NCBI GenBank assembly: GCA_022419385.1
Contig: JAJUBI010000001.1
Coordinates: 62,001-126,000 of the forward strand
From: Paraconiothyrium sp. Pb-2020
Lineage: Eukaryota; Ascomycota; Dothideomycetes; Pleosporales; Didymosphaeriaceae
Reading direction: 5' to 3'
DNA length: 64,000 nt
This document shows positions 36,292 through 46,903 of this stretch, piece by piece; within the stretch, counting starts at the first letter, position 1, and the number at the start of each line of letters is the position of its first letter. The notes under the pieces are model-generated. The model saw nothing but the letters and a program-made list of their open reading frames with translations. It searched no databases and had not been told where the DNA came from. Both the position numbers and the translations under genes were made by a program.

Positions 36292-37655
36292 CTTATCCCG
36301 AAGATCTCATCTTGCATTAGGCTGGTGGTGGCGGGCCTCGAAGATCCAGCATAAGAATGAACGACGGGACCTCCGGAATCGCGTAAGCACGTTCGAGCTC
36401 GCACATAAGCCACCACGATCACTAATGTTTTGGATAATTATACTGAATCACGGTAGCTAAAGCATTCTCGATCTTGTCCCGAAGTTCTCACCTTACACAA
36501 TGGCGGTGAATGGCGCGCCTTGAGGATTCGGCTCAATGGCGAAGTGTTCAACAAACGCGTTCGCCCAAGACTCGTACATAAGTCATCAGGACCACCATCA
36601 TGCCTCGGATTATTCGAGAGCTTTCACCACTGAATGATAACTAACGCATTCCAATCCTTACGCCGAAGTTACGAATAGATATTCCTAGCGCTCTGTGTGC
36701 GTTATGGATTCGGCTTAATGCTTTGCGGGAAGCTCGTCACAGCCCTGGAGGTGCCCTTATCCCGAAGCCCATCAGGACTTCACAACTTCGGAAATGTGCC
36801 AATATAAGAGTGTCGATACGTGGTCCAGCAATCAAGAAACTTATTCCAAAGACATTATTTCAATATCTGCAATGGGTGAGGCGCCTTGGAGATTCGGCTA
36901 AAGCTAAATACTTCAATGGTCACCCGAAGCGCCTGCGAGCGTTTTGCGAGCCCTTATCCCGATGCCTACTGCAACCCCGCCCGTAGGCAGAATATTGATA
37001 CAAGTGATTCCAGTTGTGTTCAAACGTTCCAAGACCTTCTTCCGAAGATATCATTCGAAACAATACGATGGGTCCGGCGCATGGGGAGGCATTCGGGCGA
37101 AGGAGCTTGTGTCGCGAAGCGTCTCACCTTGACCCGAGCCCCAACGCGACGCCGCCATCGCGAACTGCGTCAATATAAGCATGCGCAAATGTTGTCAAGT
37201 GCTTTGAGACCTTATTCCGGGAATTATATGGTATTCCCAACGTGGGCGCGGTGGGTGGAAGCCTTCGTGTCAAGGGGAGGCTTTAGCAGCTTCGCGCCAA
37301 GTACCCGCCAGTATGCTGAGAGCGGCAGCAAACCCACCACTCGATCTTTTGAATCTGGAAAACTCGGAAGTTGCACACAGCATGTTATAAAACCTGTTCC
37401 GAAGATGATATCATATATACCTGTGTGGCCGTGGGGCTAGCAGGTTTCGGCACAAGGGCCTGAGGCCTCTCGTAAGCCATCATGGCACCTTACCGCGAGC
37501 GCTGCAGGAATAACAGCACAACCGCTTTTTATGTCTGGAAAACTCGGAACTTGTACCTAGCGTTTGGAAACCTTGTTCCGAGCATGTCGCGGCACAAGAT
37601 TTCTCTCAATAATACGCTTGTCCCTCTAAAGATTCGGCCCAAGCTACGCATCCCG
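36292..37655. repeat. Diverged tandem array, period about 183 bp, eight units
   Basis: A junction motif close to CTTATTCCGAAGA recurs at 36292, 36473, 36657, 36840, 37036, 37211, 37393 and 37572. Spacings are about 181, 184, 183, 196, 175, 182 and 179 bp. Inside the units a second motif, GATTCGGCT with CAA or TAA after it, recurs at a constant offset (36525, 36708, 36890, about 37088, 37633), with GAAGCGCC, GCGAGC and CAATATAAG blocks in several units. A possible ninth, older unit precedes 36292. Units are heavily diverged by substitutions and small indels. One 184-codon frame (36886-37440) crosses three units, but the frame is not kept along the array, so it is not a present-day coding repeat. 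It looks like an old satellite. Confidence 0.75.
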
Positions 37656-38192
37656 AGAGATTGTTGTATCTAACGACTGTCGACCCGTGAGCTATGCCAA
37701 CTTTCCCGAAAGAACCATGGAAGCAATGAGGAAGCAGAACCGTCCGACAGCGGGTTTGTGCAGTATGCCTTGGGAGGAGATTACCACAGTGCCAACGATC
37801 CTGCGAAAGTTGATACAGAAATACCAATGCGTCGTGATCTGGGCGATATTGAGGCACTTGATGGAAGCTGGAACACTCCCAACACAAGGCTCTCAACGCA
37901 TGTAAGAACGGGCGAGACGCTGGACAGACGTTTTACAGTTGGAGTGCCGCTCACAGAAGCAATATACTTGCTTTTCGATCAATTTGTTGTATTGCACCAT
38001 GTTCGAGACCCAGACTTTGAGAAGGGGTTCATAATCGTTGAATAAAACATGCCCAGTCTAGAGGTACTCCATCAACAAGCATCACTCTCCTGTAAAGGAA
38101 CTCTAAAGATAACGATCAAGTCACTGGAGACACCCTAAGCGCTGAGTTCTACGCCAGTCCCCTCTGTCGTTGCCTGTATCTTCTTCACCTCT
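37656..38192. other. Region after the tandem array, possible coding remnant
   Basis: On the plus strand 37700-38045 is open and reads protein-like (QYALGGDYHSANDPAKVD, RRFTVGVPLTEAIYLLFDQF, ending GFIIVE), but no clear start or family is visible. It may be the 3' part of a lost gene or chance. Confidence 0.3.
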
Positions 38193-38708
38193 TTAGTTTT
38201 GAACCTTCTCCTCCTCCTTGCTCTCCTCTTTCGCCCCATTCCCCGCAACAACAGCATCCTTAAATACCGCAAAACTCGACGGCGTTTCTTCTAGGATCGG
38301 AAAATGAAACCCACACTTCGGACACTGCTCACGCAACACAGCCTGCTCCTGCGCAAGATCATACTTCTTAACTTGCGTCTCATTGCAAACGGGGCAGATG
38401 CGCAGCAACCTCGTGTTGACGAGTTCAAAATTTGTGATGATGTCTTCCATGATTGCGCCGTTGGCTGCCCATGCCTTGCAGTGCTTGTGGTATGTGTCTT
38501 TGTGCCAGTCGTATAAGGCGTCGCGACTCGTCCAGAAGCTACATTCGTTATACCAGCTTCGGTCATCGGGGTGTTCCCACCATGTCAAGTGGAGGAACCC
38601 AGGGAGTTTCATCAGGTGGCGCCGCGTGTCGGCGAAGAGGACTTTGAACTTTTCGTAGGCGTCTGGGCTTGAGAACCGCACGCGTTGCATACTGAGGTAG
38701 ATCGGCAT
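38193..38708 (-). CDS. ABM-like alpha/beta barrel protein with C-terminal zinc ribbon
   Basis: A single exon encodes 171 residues. Residues 1-95 look like a dimeric alpha/beta barrel of the antibiotic-biosynthesis-monooxygenase type: YLSMQRVRFSSPDAYEKFK, then MKLPGFLHLTWWEHPDDRSWYNECSFWTSRDAL and a helix DWHKDTYHKHCKAW (given here as separate motifs of the fold). Residues 105-132 form a zinc ribbon, C105-x2-C108-x20-C129-x2-C132, with CPVC and CPKC knuckles. The tail is rich in Glu and Lys. ABM-fold proteins include heme-degrading enzymes and quinone-forming monooxygenases; the added zinc ribbon is unusual and suggests binding of nucleic acid or protein, or structural support. The start lies two bases from a (TG)n tract in the 5' leader. 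Function is unknown. Confidence 0.72.
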   Translation of the reverse strand: MPIYLSMQRVRFSSPDAYEKFKVLFADTRRHLMKLPGFLHLTWWEHPDDRSWYNECSFWTSRDALYDWHKDTYHKHCKAWAANGAIMEDIITNFELVNTRLLRICPVCNETQVKKYDLAQEQAVLREQCPKCGFHFPILEETPSSFAVFKDAVVAGNGAKEESKEEEKVQN

Positions 38709-38710
38709 GC

Positions 38711-38737
38711 TGTGTGTGTGTGTGTGTGTGTGTGTGT
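38711..38737. repeat. (TG)n microsatellite, 27 bp
   Basis: An uninterrupted TG tract of 13.5 units. On the minus strand it is (CA)n directly upstream of the GCATGCC start context of the ABM-zinc ribbon gene, so length changes would alter its 5' leader. Confidence 0.95.
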
Positions 38738-39728
38738 TCCTTGAGGTAAATTTGGGAAAGAGGGGTTGACTGTCTTATGTCCTTGGAGGGGGATCTTTGT
38801 GTGGCTATTGTGTTTTGTTTGGCCTTGACGGAACAACAGAAGGAAGGGGTTCAAAAAGTACTTGTAGGAGGAATGGTCTATACGGTAGAAATCCCTATAA
38901 TTATCTCTCACCCGAATGACCAAAGGGTTACCCAATCTCGGTAACGGCAATTGTCATCTCGCCAAGGGCTGCGTTCGATATCAGCAACGTCGATTCGATT
39001 GACATGCTTCAGAAGCATCCTTTGCGGATCCGTATCTGTGCGGTCGACGGTAGTCCAACAGAACCTGTAACTAAAACGTCGTCGCTGAACAAAGAGTTCC
39101 CTATGATTTGCTATCTTCTGAGAATGCGATACCATAGCCGGTCAATCCTTACATGATAGGCAATTTTATGCGGGCGAAGTGGGATTGGGTTTTCCAGTGT
39201 TACGAACCGCAGGGCTGCGCTAGTCGAATCGATGTGTTCGATGTCAGGTGCAAAGCTAATCAATGCCGATCACATCTAGTCAACGAACTATTCGAGCATG
39301 GCGAAGACTTGGCATTATACATGGTACCGGTATGATTTTGGCAGCTGCTGTTATCTCGCTTAATGCTGGAGTAATGCTCAACCCCTCATTGGTAGACCTG
39401 CCACTGAATAATGTGCAAGCCAGATAGAGCATGGCCGCCTCATGCTTTCGCCAGTAAGAAGTTGCATGTGTTGAACCGCTGGGATGAACATCAGCATACG
39501 AGCAATTGCAAGTTCGTTATCAAGGTGGTCGTCGACATGATCGAATCGTCATCTTATGGGTGACACAGTACGCGGTGTGCGTTGTTGGCAATATCATGAG
39601 TTCAAGGCGAGCCCTTTTTCTATAAAAGAATTGACGCAGACTGATTTCCTCAGTCACTATTTCAAAGTACTCACCTTATCTCATCTGAATATTCTCATTC
39701 TATACCTACACTTGAGTGATATTCGGAG
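38738..39728. other. Divergent intergenic region
   Basis: About 1 kb between the ABM-zinc ribbon gene and the bicupin gene. No further gene recognised; both promoters must be here. Confidence 0.4.
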
Positions 39729-40580
39729 ATGGCACAACCCCAGACTCACGTTGTTCATGGTAGCGGGCCATGCCCGGCTCTGGAAACTTGGGTTCCCTTT
39801 GAATGGGAGGAGCCCAAACGGGGCAAGCAGGTGCACGGAGAGGTCAGTGTCGTTCGTCCATTCGGAACGTCAGGCGCCCTCTCCGCGGGTCTCTGGAGGA
39901 CTAGCGCGACCTCTCCGAATTGTCAGGCGGATGGCTCCAACGTTGCCAACTATTCCTCTCCTTTGGGGGACGAGACGGCCTGTGTCATCGATGGTACCGC
40001 CACTTTGACTGACCTTTCCTCCGGCAAGAAATACCGAGTAGGCCCTGGGTCCATCATCAGCTCACCAAAGGGCGTCGAGGTAGAATGGGCCATTGATGGG
40101 CCATTCTTCAAGAAATTTTGGTGTATCTGGGCCGGTAGTTCTGGACCAATCCCAGGGGTTGCACTCGAACTCCAAGTCAGCCATACCAGCGATAACCCGA
40201 AAGATTGGATCGAATACCACTTCGAGGAACCCAAGGAAGGTCCCCTAGTGGCAGGTGAGCTGTACTTCATTCGCAACAGTGGCTCCACGGGAACCATGCT
40301 GAGCGGCGTCTGGCGCTCGGGGAAGGGCATTGCTGCGTCGGACTTGCAGGCTGATGGCACCATGACCACACCTTACACGGGCGTATTGGGGGACGAGACC
40401 ATTCTGCTGCTGGAGGGAGAAGTCGAGGTGACGGAGACGGAGAGCGGGAAGAAGCACCAGTTCAAGGCGGGCGACGTGATCGGGTTGACATCGGGCATGC
40501 ATGTGACTTGGGTGTCCAAGGGGCCCTTCTCTAAGAAGCTTTGGATCATCACCAGGGACGAGCTGCCTACCCGTGATTGA
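39729..40580 (+). CDS. Tandem bicupin protein
   Basis: A single exon of 283 residues holds two homologous cupin domains, about 20-135 and 159-276. The halves share EEPK.G, a G(V/L)WR segment, QADG, GDET and a short beta-hairpin ending SGKK(Y/H), then G(P/D)...S(S/G) and a final GPF(F/S)KK(F/L)W. They resemble the EutQ/DUF861 cupin type, which in bacteria binds metal or small ligands. The usual metal-binding HxH of cupins is absent in both halves, so a plain metal oxidase or isomerase role is unlikely; it may be structural or ligand binding. No signal peptide. The bZIP gene follows 407 bp downstream on the same strand, so joint regulation is possible but not shown. Confidence 0.8.
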   Translation: MAQPQTHVVHGSGPCPALETWVPFEWEEPKRGKQVHGEVSVVRPFGTSGALSAGLWRTSATSPNCQADGSNVANYSSPLGDETACVIDGTATLTDLSSGKKYRVGPGSIISSPKGVEVEWAIDGPFFKKFWCIWAGSSGPIPGVALELQVSHTSDNPKDWIEYHFEEPKEGPLVAGELYFIRNSGSTGTMLSGVWRSGKGIAASDLQADGTMTTPYTGVLGDETILLLEGEVEVTETESGKKHQFKAGDVIGLTSGMHVTWVSKGPFSKKLWIITRDELPTRD

Positions 40581-40987
40581 GTAGGCTTCCTATATCCAAT
40601 TAAATATACTCTGATACATGTCATCCACCTCAGCATTGAACATTTTTGGAAATCAAAAGGAAGCATGTCGCCCTCGCGTGGGACTGCCTAGTCAAACCGT
40701 CACCCCCGCAACCCCGCAAACCTGGCGCCCCGAGTAGATCAATCACCAACACACAGTACATGGTCTAAGTCAACGCGGCCCTTTTCTCGGTCATTTTATT
40801 GGCATCGATAAGACCCATTTCATTGCCATCTGATAGTCTTATCAATGCCCCGGGGCGCCGGCTTTAAGATAAGGCGGGAACGGGATGGTGGACTTCTCTC
40901 CTGCCATGACTGTAACCATGACCTTGATCATCACAGCGACCGATCCCACTTAGCACTCCACCCGCCTCTCGTACTCATTCGAATATT
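40581..40987 (+). promoter_or_regulatory. Promoter region of the bZIP gene with clustered GATA sites
   Basis: GATAAGAC (40807-40814) and GTCTTATC (40836-40843) form an inverted pair, and a third GATAAG lies at 40868-40873. All fit the HGATAR consensus of fungal GATA factors such as AreA (nitrogen) or SreA (iron). A GC-rich palindromic stretch (CCCCGGGGCGCCGG, about 40848-40861) sits between them. The sites lie 115-180 bp before the start codon. Confidence 0.5.
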
Positions 40988-42646
40988 GTGAATGATCCAC
41001 TAATGGCAACCAAAGAAACCACGGAGAGTCAGGAACCTTGCCATGTGCACGTGCACACGGTCCGTCCGGACAGTGCCCAAACTGTTTCTTCACGTCGCAT
41101 GAAGAAACGGGAAGTCGACCGACGATTCCAGCGCGAGTCCCGCGAGCGCAAACGGTCTTACGTGGCTCATCTCGAAAGCTTGGTGGAGCATTTAAAGCAG
41201 CAGGATACAAGTGGGCAGGTCGCAGCTTTGCTCAAGCAATTGAAAAAGACGGAGGAGGAACGAGACGTGGCGACTAAAACTTTGAAAGACATTCAACAGC
41301 TGATCCAACGACCTTCAAACCTAGGCAACCTTTCTTCGCAAGGTGCTGATACTACAAAGGCCAAGCTAAATTCGGAACATGTTGCCGGCACGAATGAGTC
41401 CACACTGGGCACGTTGGAGGCGTATACTCCAATGGCGGTTAATACTGAACCTGATCCTCTCGACATTGAAGTCATACAACCCAGTATTTCTGATCTGGAC
41501 AGCTTCATGCCCATACCTAAGGAGGGCCTTGACCTACACAACAATGCTTCTTGCCCAGAAGTGGCGCAACAGAGTAACCGAGGGGTAACAGACCGGAATT
41601 TTTCGCAATCTACAAAGACCAGCAAACATCATACGTCTGCATCGTCCAGATCTTACGACTGGGTCAATCCTCAATCTTCTTGTTGTTGTCATGCTCTCGT
41701 AGACCGTCAGTCAGGCCAACCCGCGATCTGGCAAGGCAACTTTTGGAAATTTGTCGTTGATGTCATGAGTGAGCGTTTCGATTGGACGGAAGATGTTCAG
41801 CCAGCGAACGACGTGGACTCAGAGGATGTTCCCATCCGCGCAATGGTAGAAGGTTGGGATGTCGTTGCAAAACGCGCTCCCCTGCATCCATCCTGGCAAA
41901 TGCTTCGCCGTATCGACGAAGCTCTGTTCCGACCGATACCCAAGACCGAACGGCTGGCAATGTTGAGGGCAATGCATTTGCTTCTACAATATCACACCGA
42001 GCCAATTGCAGAGCGGTATAAGCGCCTCCCTCCATGGTACATCTACCGACCCTCGCAACACATCTCACATACCTATGCCATTGATTATTATGCTTGGCCC
42101 CATTTCCGCCAACGCTTCATCTTCGACGAGCATGCATACTGTGGCAACGGTTTCTTTCGCATGTATCAGTACGAAATGCGACTCTTGTGGCCGTTTGAAT
42201 TCCGCGATTGCTACACGCACGATCTCGAGACTGGTTTGTTTAAGATAAGCCACCTGTTCGACGAACGAATCAATAATATAAACTGCTGGACGATGGGGCC
42301 CGACTTCTTCAAAACATTTCCTGAGTTATCGGGCGATATTCCTGGTTCCATCCGCCAAATTCCAAAATCCTTACCACCTGCTACAAATCAAACAGAAAGT
42401 CGATTAGTTCTACAGAATCGTCCAATATCAGCCAAAGAGATGCAGACGGCAAGCAATACAGTTGTGGAAGAGGAAGAAGAAGAGCTACAGCGAACGGACC
42501 AGGAGCTAGACGCGGAACTAGAACAGGGCGACTGGACTAGTCTTCGTACAACAGCACCCAGTCTGACCTTTGCAGCTAGTAACGTTGACTCCCACTCGAC
42601 ACAGTGGCACAGCGAGCCAGTTTTCCTTGCCACAGCCCGCATATGA
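40988..42646 (+). CDS. bZIP transcription factor with DUF3425 domain
   Basis: A single exon encodes 552 residues. The basic region (about 36-58) reads RRMKKREVDRRFQRESRERKR, of the fungal type with the QR pair, and leads into a short leucine zipper (YVAHLESLVEHLKQQ, then LLKQLKK). Residues about 245-455 match the C-terminal DUF3425 domain: GNFWKFVVDVM, PLHPSWQMLRRIDEALFRP, WYIYRPSQHISH, IDYYAWPHFRQR and LLWPFEFRDCY. A Glu-rich acidic run near 490-515 may activate transcription. Such regulators often control local metabolic genes or stress responses. The acidic C terminus is followed by an alternative frame that stays open to 42785, so an indel or intron near the end is possible. Several GATA sites lie upstream. 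Confidence 0.87.
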   Translation: MNDPLMATKETTESQEPCHVHVHTVRPDSAQTVSSRRMKKREVDRRFQRESRERKRSYVAHLESLVEHLKQQDTSGQVAALLKQLKKTEEERDVATKTLKDIQQLIQRPSNLGNLSSQGADTTKAKLNSEHVAGTNESTLGTLEAYTPMAVNTEPDPLDIEVIQPSISDLDSFMPIPKEGLDLHNNASCPEVAQQSNRGVTDRNFSQSTKTSKHHTSASSRSYDWVNPQSSCCCHALVDRQSGQPAIWQGNFWKFVVDVMSERFDWTEDVQPANDVDSEDVPIRAMVEGWDVVAKRAPLHPSWQMLRRIDEALFRPIPKTERLAMLRAMHLLLQYHTEPIAERYKRLPPWYIYRPSQHISHTYAIDYYAWPHFRQRFIFDEHAYCGNGFFRMYQYEMRLLWPFEFRDCYTHDLETGLFKISHLFDERINNINCWTMGPDFFKTFPELSGDIPGSIRQIPKSLPPATNQTESRLVLQNRPISAKEMQTASNTVVEEEEEELQRTDQELDAELEQGDWTSLRTTAPSLTFAASNVDSHSTQWHSEPVFLATARI

Positions 42647-44468
42647 CTGCTATATTCAGCAGCCAGCGTTGAACCCAGCTCCATTCCTCTTCTCGCGGGT
42701 GTACGACCTTTGTGACTTTGGCTTTGACCGCGCTCTCCTAGACAACACTAGTATGGAAGCGCCCATGCTTACATTCACATCTTGAAAAGCTACATTAACG
42801 ACCATTTGGTTGGCCCAGGGTTCCCCTCGGACGAGAAGGTCCGAGAACGGTTGAAGACATTCGTGGCATGATGAGCCTCGTAACAGCTGAAGCACCACAA
42901 GTGCGCATATCACTATCAGAGCTTGTAAATTAGACATTGGGGAGAGTAAGACAGATGAAATTATTGAAGCAGTCTGATCCACCGCATGAGGCCTTAATTG
43001 CTCGGTGAGTTATTTTGATGGAATAAGTGGACGCTATATAATATCATTTAACTAGTGGCTTCTCCCCTTGATATACGACTAAATAGCGCACCCAATTCTC
43101 TTATACTATAGGCGATTACAATCACTATTACTAGCTAGCTTCAAGTTGCACTGTTGATGTTCTTAGGCTAAGGAGCTGCTGTTGCGAGGCTTCGAAGCTC
43201 GCACTTCAAGCCCGTACGCCGAGGTCCACAGGAGCCCGCGCAATCCTTCGATCAACAAAGTAAGTGCGCATAAATCTCTCCATGCTCACCCAATTTATCT
43301 TCTGGGATTAGGTATCAAATAGACCGTTCGCGCAGGCAGGCGGGTGGCCCCGGTGGGCGGGTCTCACGCAAGGCTTCCAAGACTTGCCCGAAGCCTCCTC
43401 ATAAAGGCACACTACATATGTGAAGATTACACAAACACCAACGCGACCGATTTCGGCGCACCAAAATGTTAAACTTCTACCAGATATCTCAAGTACCTTG
43501 GACACTGGCGAAGACTACCGGCATGGATGCCTACTTGAGCAACGGGCTGTGCCGCGACGTCGACGGCAATGTACAAGGGACGGCACGCTACTTACACTTG
43601 ATCCACGGCGTGTGCGGAAAATATAGACGTACTCATGAAGTGCATGCAAAGTGCATGCGAACGGTTCTGATTCTAGGCCAACCAGCGGGTCATCGTTTGG
43701 AAGCGCTACGGACAATTAGGTACGACTACTTGTGGCCCCACAGCCCCGTGCGCCACGACTCCATTGTCCGAAACCACAAACTTCATTGTCCCAGCATTTG
43801 GCGATACATAGGAGCTTGCCATTACGTGCCAAGAACTTCGCAATAGAACACTGCGTTCCTTTCTTCTTTCCAACATCTGCTCGGGATTCCGGGGCGTAAC
43901 GACAATTTTGCAGTGTGTAACTGGCCCTGGTCACACGCGCATATACCTACGTATGGAACGCAACCTTCATTTGGTAAGCGCAGAAGAACTGGAGGCATCG
44001 GATTAAAGATAAGTCACTATTTATGGCTTTTTGGCCTTGAACGAAGACCTCTGGGGTATGTTATCGTTCAAGCTGAGCATAAGATCGAGGCTGTAGTCCG
44101 ATTAGGCGTGCATATCTCCGAAAGAACGGCACAACTGGGGTCCACAGCCAATCATGTAACTACGAAACCGAGCGCCGAAGTTACAGATGCGTACTCGAGA
44201 GCACTGAACATTGCAAGGTTTGTGGACAGTCGCAGTGACATGCTACTCCGCTTTACCCTCACCATGTCCGATATGAATATTGTATAAGACCGCAACTTCA
44301 GACAGCTCTGTTTCCAAACTTCAGTTTTCGTATCGTTCTATTCTCTACACCTTTTTAGAATTCAGCTTGCTCTTCTTGTCACTCATTACTCTCTGTCACT
44401 CATTATAACCTACTTTCTTGACCTTCCTTCTTTTGTAGTATCTAGATACCCCTTTCGCGTCTTCCAAT
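42647..44468. other. Intergenic region
   Basis: About 1.8 kb. The first 140 bp carry an alternative frame beyond the bZIP stop. A TATA-like TGTATAAG near 44280 and a CT-rich leader precede the BYS1 gene. No other gene recognised. Confidence 0.4.
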
Positions 44469-45303
44469 ATGTTCTTCCAGACTGTAGTCATTGGGGCTCT
44501 CGCAGCTCTTGCTGCAGCTGACGGTACCTCTCGTCTCGAATCGTTCTTAAAGAAGAACCCTCCTCCTTCGAACATCACTGTTGGTGATGGCCATGGCATC
44601 GATCCCACCGTCGAAGTAAAACGCGGACTTGGCAATGCCGTCCTTGGAAACAGGTGTGATCACGACATCTGGGTTTGGAGCGTAGACGGCAAGGTACGCT
44701 CTAGTCTCTCCCAATCTAGATACCCCAGAACAGTACGAGATGCAAACAACGTTCCTTGCATACTGACGTTATCATAGGGCAGCTCCGACGCCATCAAAGT
44801 CCCAGCCCGCACTCAATACAGGGAGCCCTTCCGCACGCCCTGCGAAGGCTGCGGCGTGGTCCTCAAAGTGAGCAACACGCCCGACCTCCAAGGCGGTCAC
44901 CAGACGCAATTCGAGTACGCCATCAGCAACGGCCAGCTTTACTACGACATCTCCTTCGTAGACTGCGCTCAGGGTGAAGGTGCCGACAACTGCCCTGGTC
45001 ACCACAATGGTGTGGGAATTGACTCACCCGAGGTACGTACACGATACGCTCAGAACATGTGATTGAACTAAACTGACGCCTGTGTAGAAAGCCTGCGGAA
45101 CCGTTACTTGCGATAAAGACTCTTATTGCCCGACACAGGCTTACTACGTTGATCAACCCTTGATCAAGCTGGGTATTGCCGAGCCCGTGTTTGGGTGTGG
45201 TGGTGCTGGTACGGGAATGGACCTTTACTTCAAGATGTGCAATTCCATGGCGCCGCTCAAGCGCAGCGTCGCTGGACGTTTGGAGGTAGAAGGTATGGCA
45301 TAA
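44469..45303 (+). CDS. Secreted BYS1-domain (thaumatin-like) protein
   Basis: Exons 44469-44693, 44778-45032 and 45088-45303, all in phase 0, give 231 residues. Residues 1-17 form a signal peptide (MFFQTVVIGALAALAAA). A Kex2-type KR at 51-52 (EVKR-GLGNAV) would release the mature domain. That domain starts NAVLGNRCDHDIWVWSVDG, then FRTPCEGCGVVLKVS, FEYAISNGQLYYDISFVDC and CGTVTCDKDSYCP, with at least ten cysteines. The BYS1 family was named for a yeast-phase-specific Blastomyces protein and is common in Pezizomycotina; its members are secreted or wall proteins of unclear role, some upregulated in host contact. The end is at TAA 45301. Intron donors are GTACGC and GTACGT. Confidence 0.88.
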
Positions 45304-46903
45304 GTGCTGTTCTCGGTTCTCTGCTAGCGGCGCTTCTTCGTGGCATGAAGTATGCCGGGGCTGTGAGAGAGATTAGTGTCGTTGTCGATCTAGGGGTGGA
45401 TCTCAAATCGCGCAAACATTCAGCTAAATCCATCTTGCGGTTTGATCGTCATGATTACGCTTGAAGGGTGGGATCTGCCTTGGCATCGTGACCTCGAGTA
45501 CTCCTTACACATGCGCGATTTACGCATCTTCTTAGACTCAGAGGAACCAATATGCCGCAACGATGTCATAAGATAAGTTCCAATACCAGAATCCAAGATT
45601 GACAATCTGTCAACCTAAATGCCTCATCCACACCGTAGACAATGAGGAAAGACGCTGCAATGCGAAGCCTCCCGCAATCATCGCAGAGCTTCGATTGCTT
45701 AAGAAGCGACACTTTTAGCACGTTCTTCGACTGAAAAACTGAGCTTCATTGATATCACAGCGGAATAGCTTGCCATAAGAGACACCCTGTATACTCGCAT
45801 TCCAAGCCGGCGAAAAACACCGCATCCGAAGCCATAGCGCTCTTCATTTCCTATCTCGGCTACTGAATCCGCGATCCGTCCACGCGATTGGCCCACCCCA
45901 CCTTCACAGCCCATCATCGTCCCCATCTTCCGAATCGCGCCTTCACGGTCAACAGAATATAAGGTCGAGACCGCTGGGCTTGAGAGTTTGCGACTCATCT
46001 GACTCAATTATCGGATTCTTTGGACTGTTTTGTAGTGAAGAAGTCGGGAGGTGTTCCGTTCCGAGTCTGGCCGTCGGGAAGCGTCCCGTGTCAAGTGTCT
46101 GAAGCCGAAGTTCGGCCTGAATACTTTACACTTGCTATCGGAAAACATAAGGGACTTCAGTCGAGACATAATAGAAGTTAAGGCGGTTCATATTCAGAGA
46201 TTCTGAGTCCCGGAAATTCGGCCTCTGTTGCGCCCTTCCAACTCCAGTCTTCGACTCGCACAACATACGCCTAGACACCATTTAATTTACGAAACTTCAA
46301 CCCGCACGCCTACAATCGCCAGAACTTATAACTCCGGGACTACAACAGCCCGCCTTTGGACAGCAAGCCTCTGGACCCAGGCTTACCGATTTTCCAACGT
46401 ATCGGCAACACTCAATCCAGCGTCTCAACTACCAACCACACGTCAGCCTGACCATCCTCCCTATCATACTCAACACCCGGCTACCATCTGAATCAATTCC
46501 TGGTTCAAGCGATCGGCTATGATCGAAACGATTTCCGTCTTCTACATCTTCATCGTCATTGCCTTTGGCGAGCGAGTCATCAGCTGCATTATGCACCAGC
46601 CCATGCATCCGCGGCAGTTTTACGGGCAGCGAAGCTGAACAGCATGGAACGGCACGGCTAGAGATAGATGCGGTACGGGAGTGAAGAGAGGGACCGAGAA
46701 GGGGAGGGGGTTGGCCGAGCGAGAGAGACTCGGGAGGGAAGATCTGTACGAATAGCAACGACGATAATGAAACTAACGACCCATCGTGCTACTGGCGTTG
46801 GAAACGATACAGCACGAAAGCACAGCATGGATGCAACGGACGAGAATTTTCAATAAATACGTATTGTTAATACAATACCTCTTATGCTAGCCTTTGCCGC
46901 CGC
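45304..46903. other. Intergenic region
   Basis: About 1.6 kb without a supported gene; frames are short and unconserved. It includes the 3' flank of the Baeyer-Villiger monooxygenase gene. Confidence 0.4.

Noticed and set aside
36886..37440. 184-codon gene across the tandem array
   Set aside because: The frame is not kept from unit to unit and has no start context or family features; the periodic structure explains its openness better.
43913..44287. Plus-strand frame of 124 codons before the BYS1 gene
   Set aside because: Unremarkable composition, lies in the promoter region and overlaps the TATA-like sequence.
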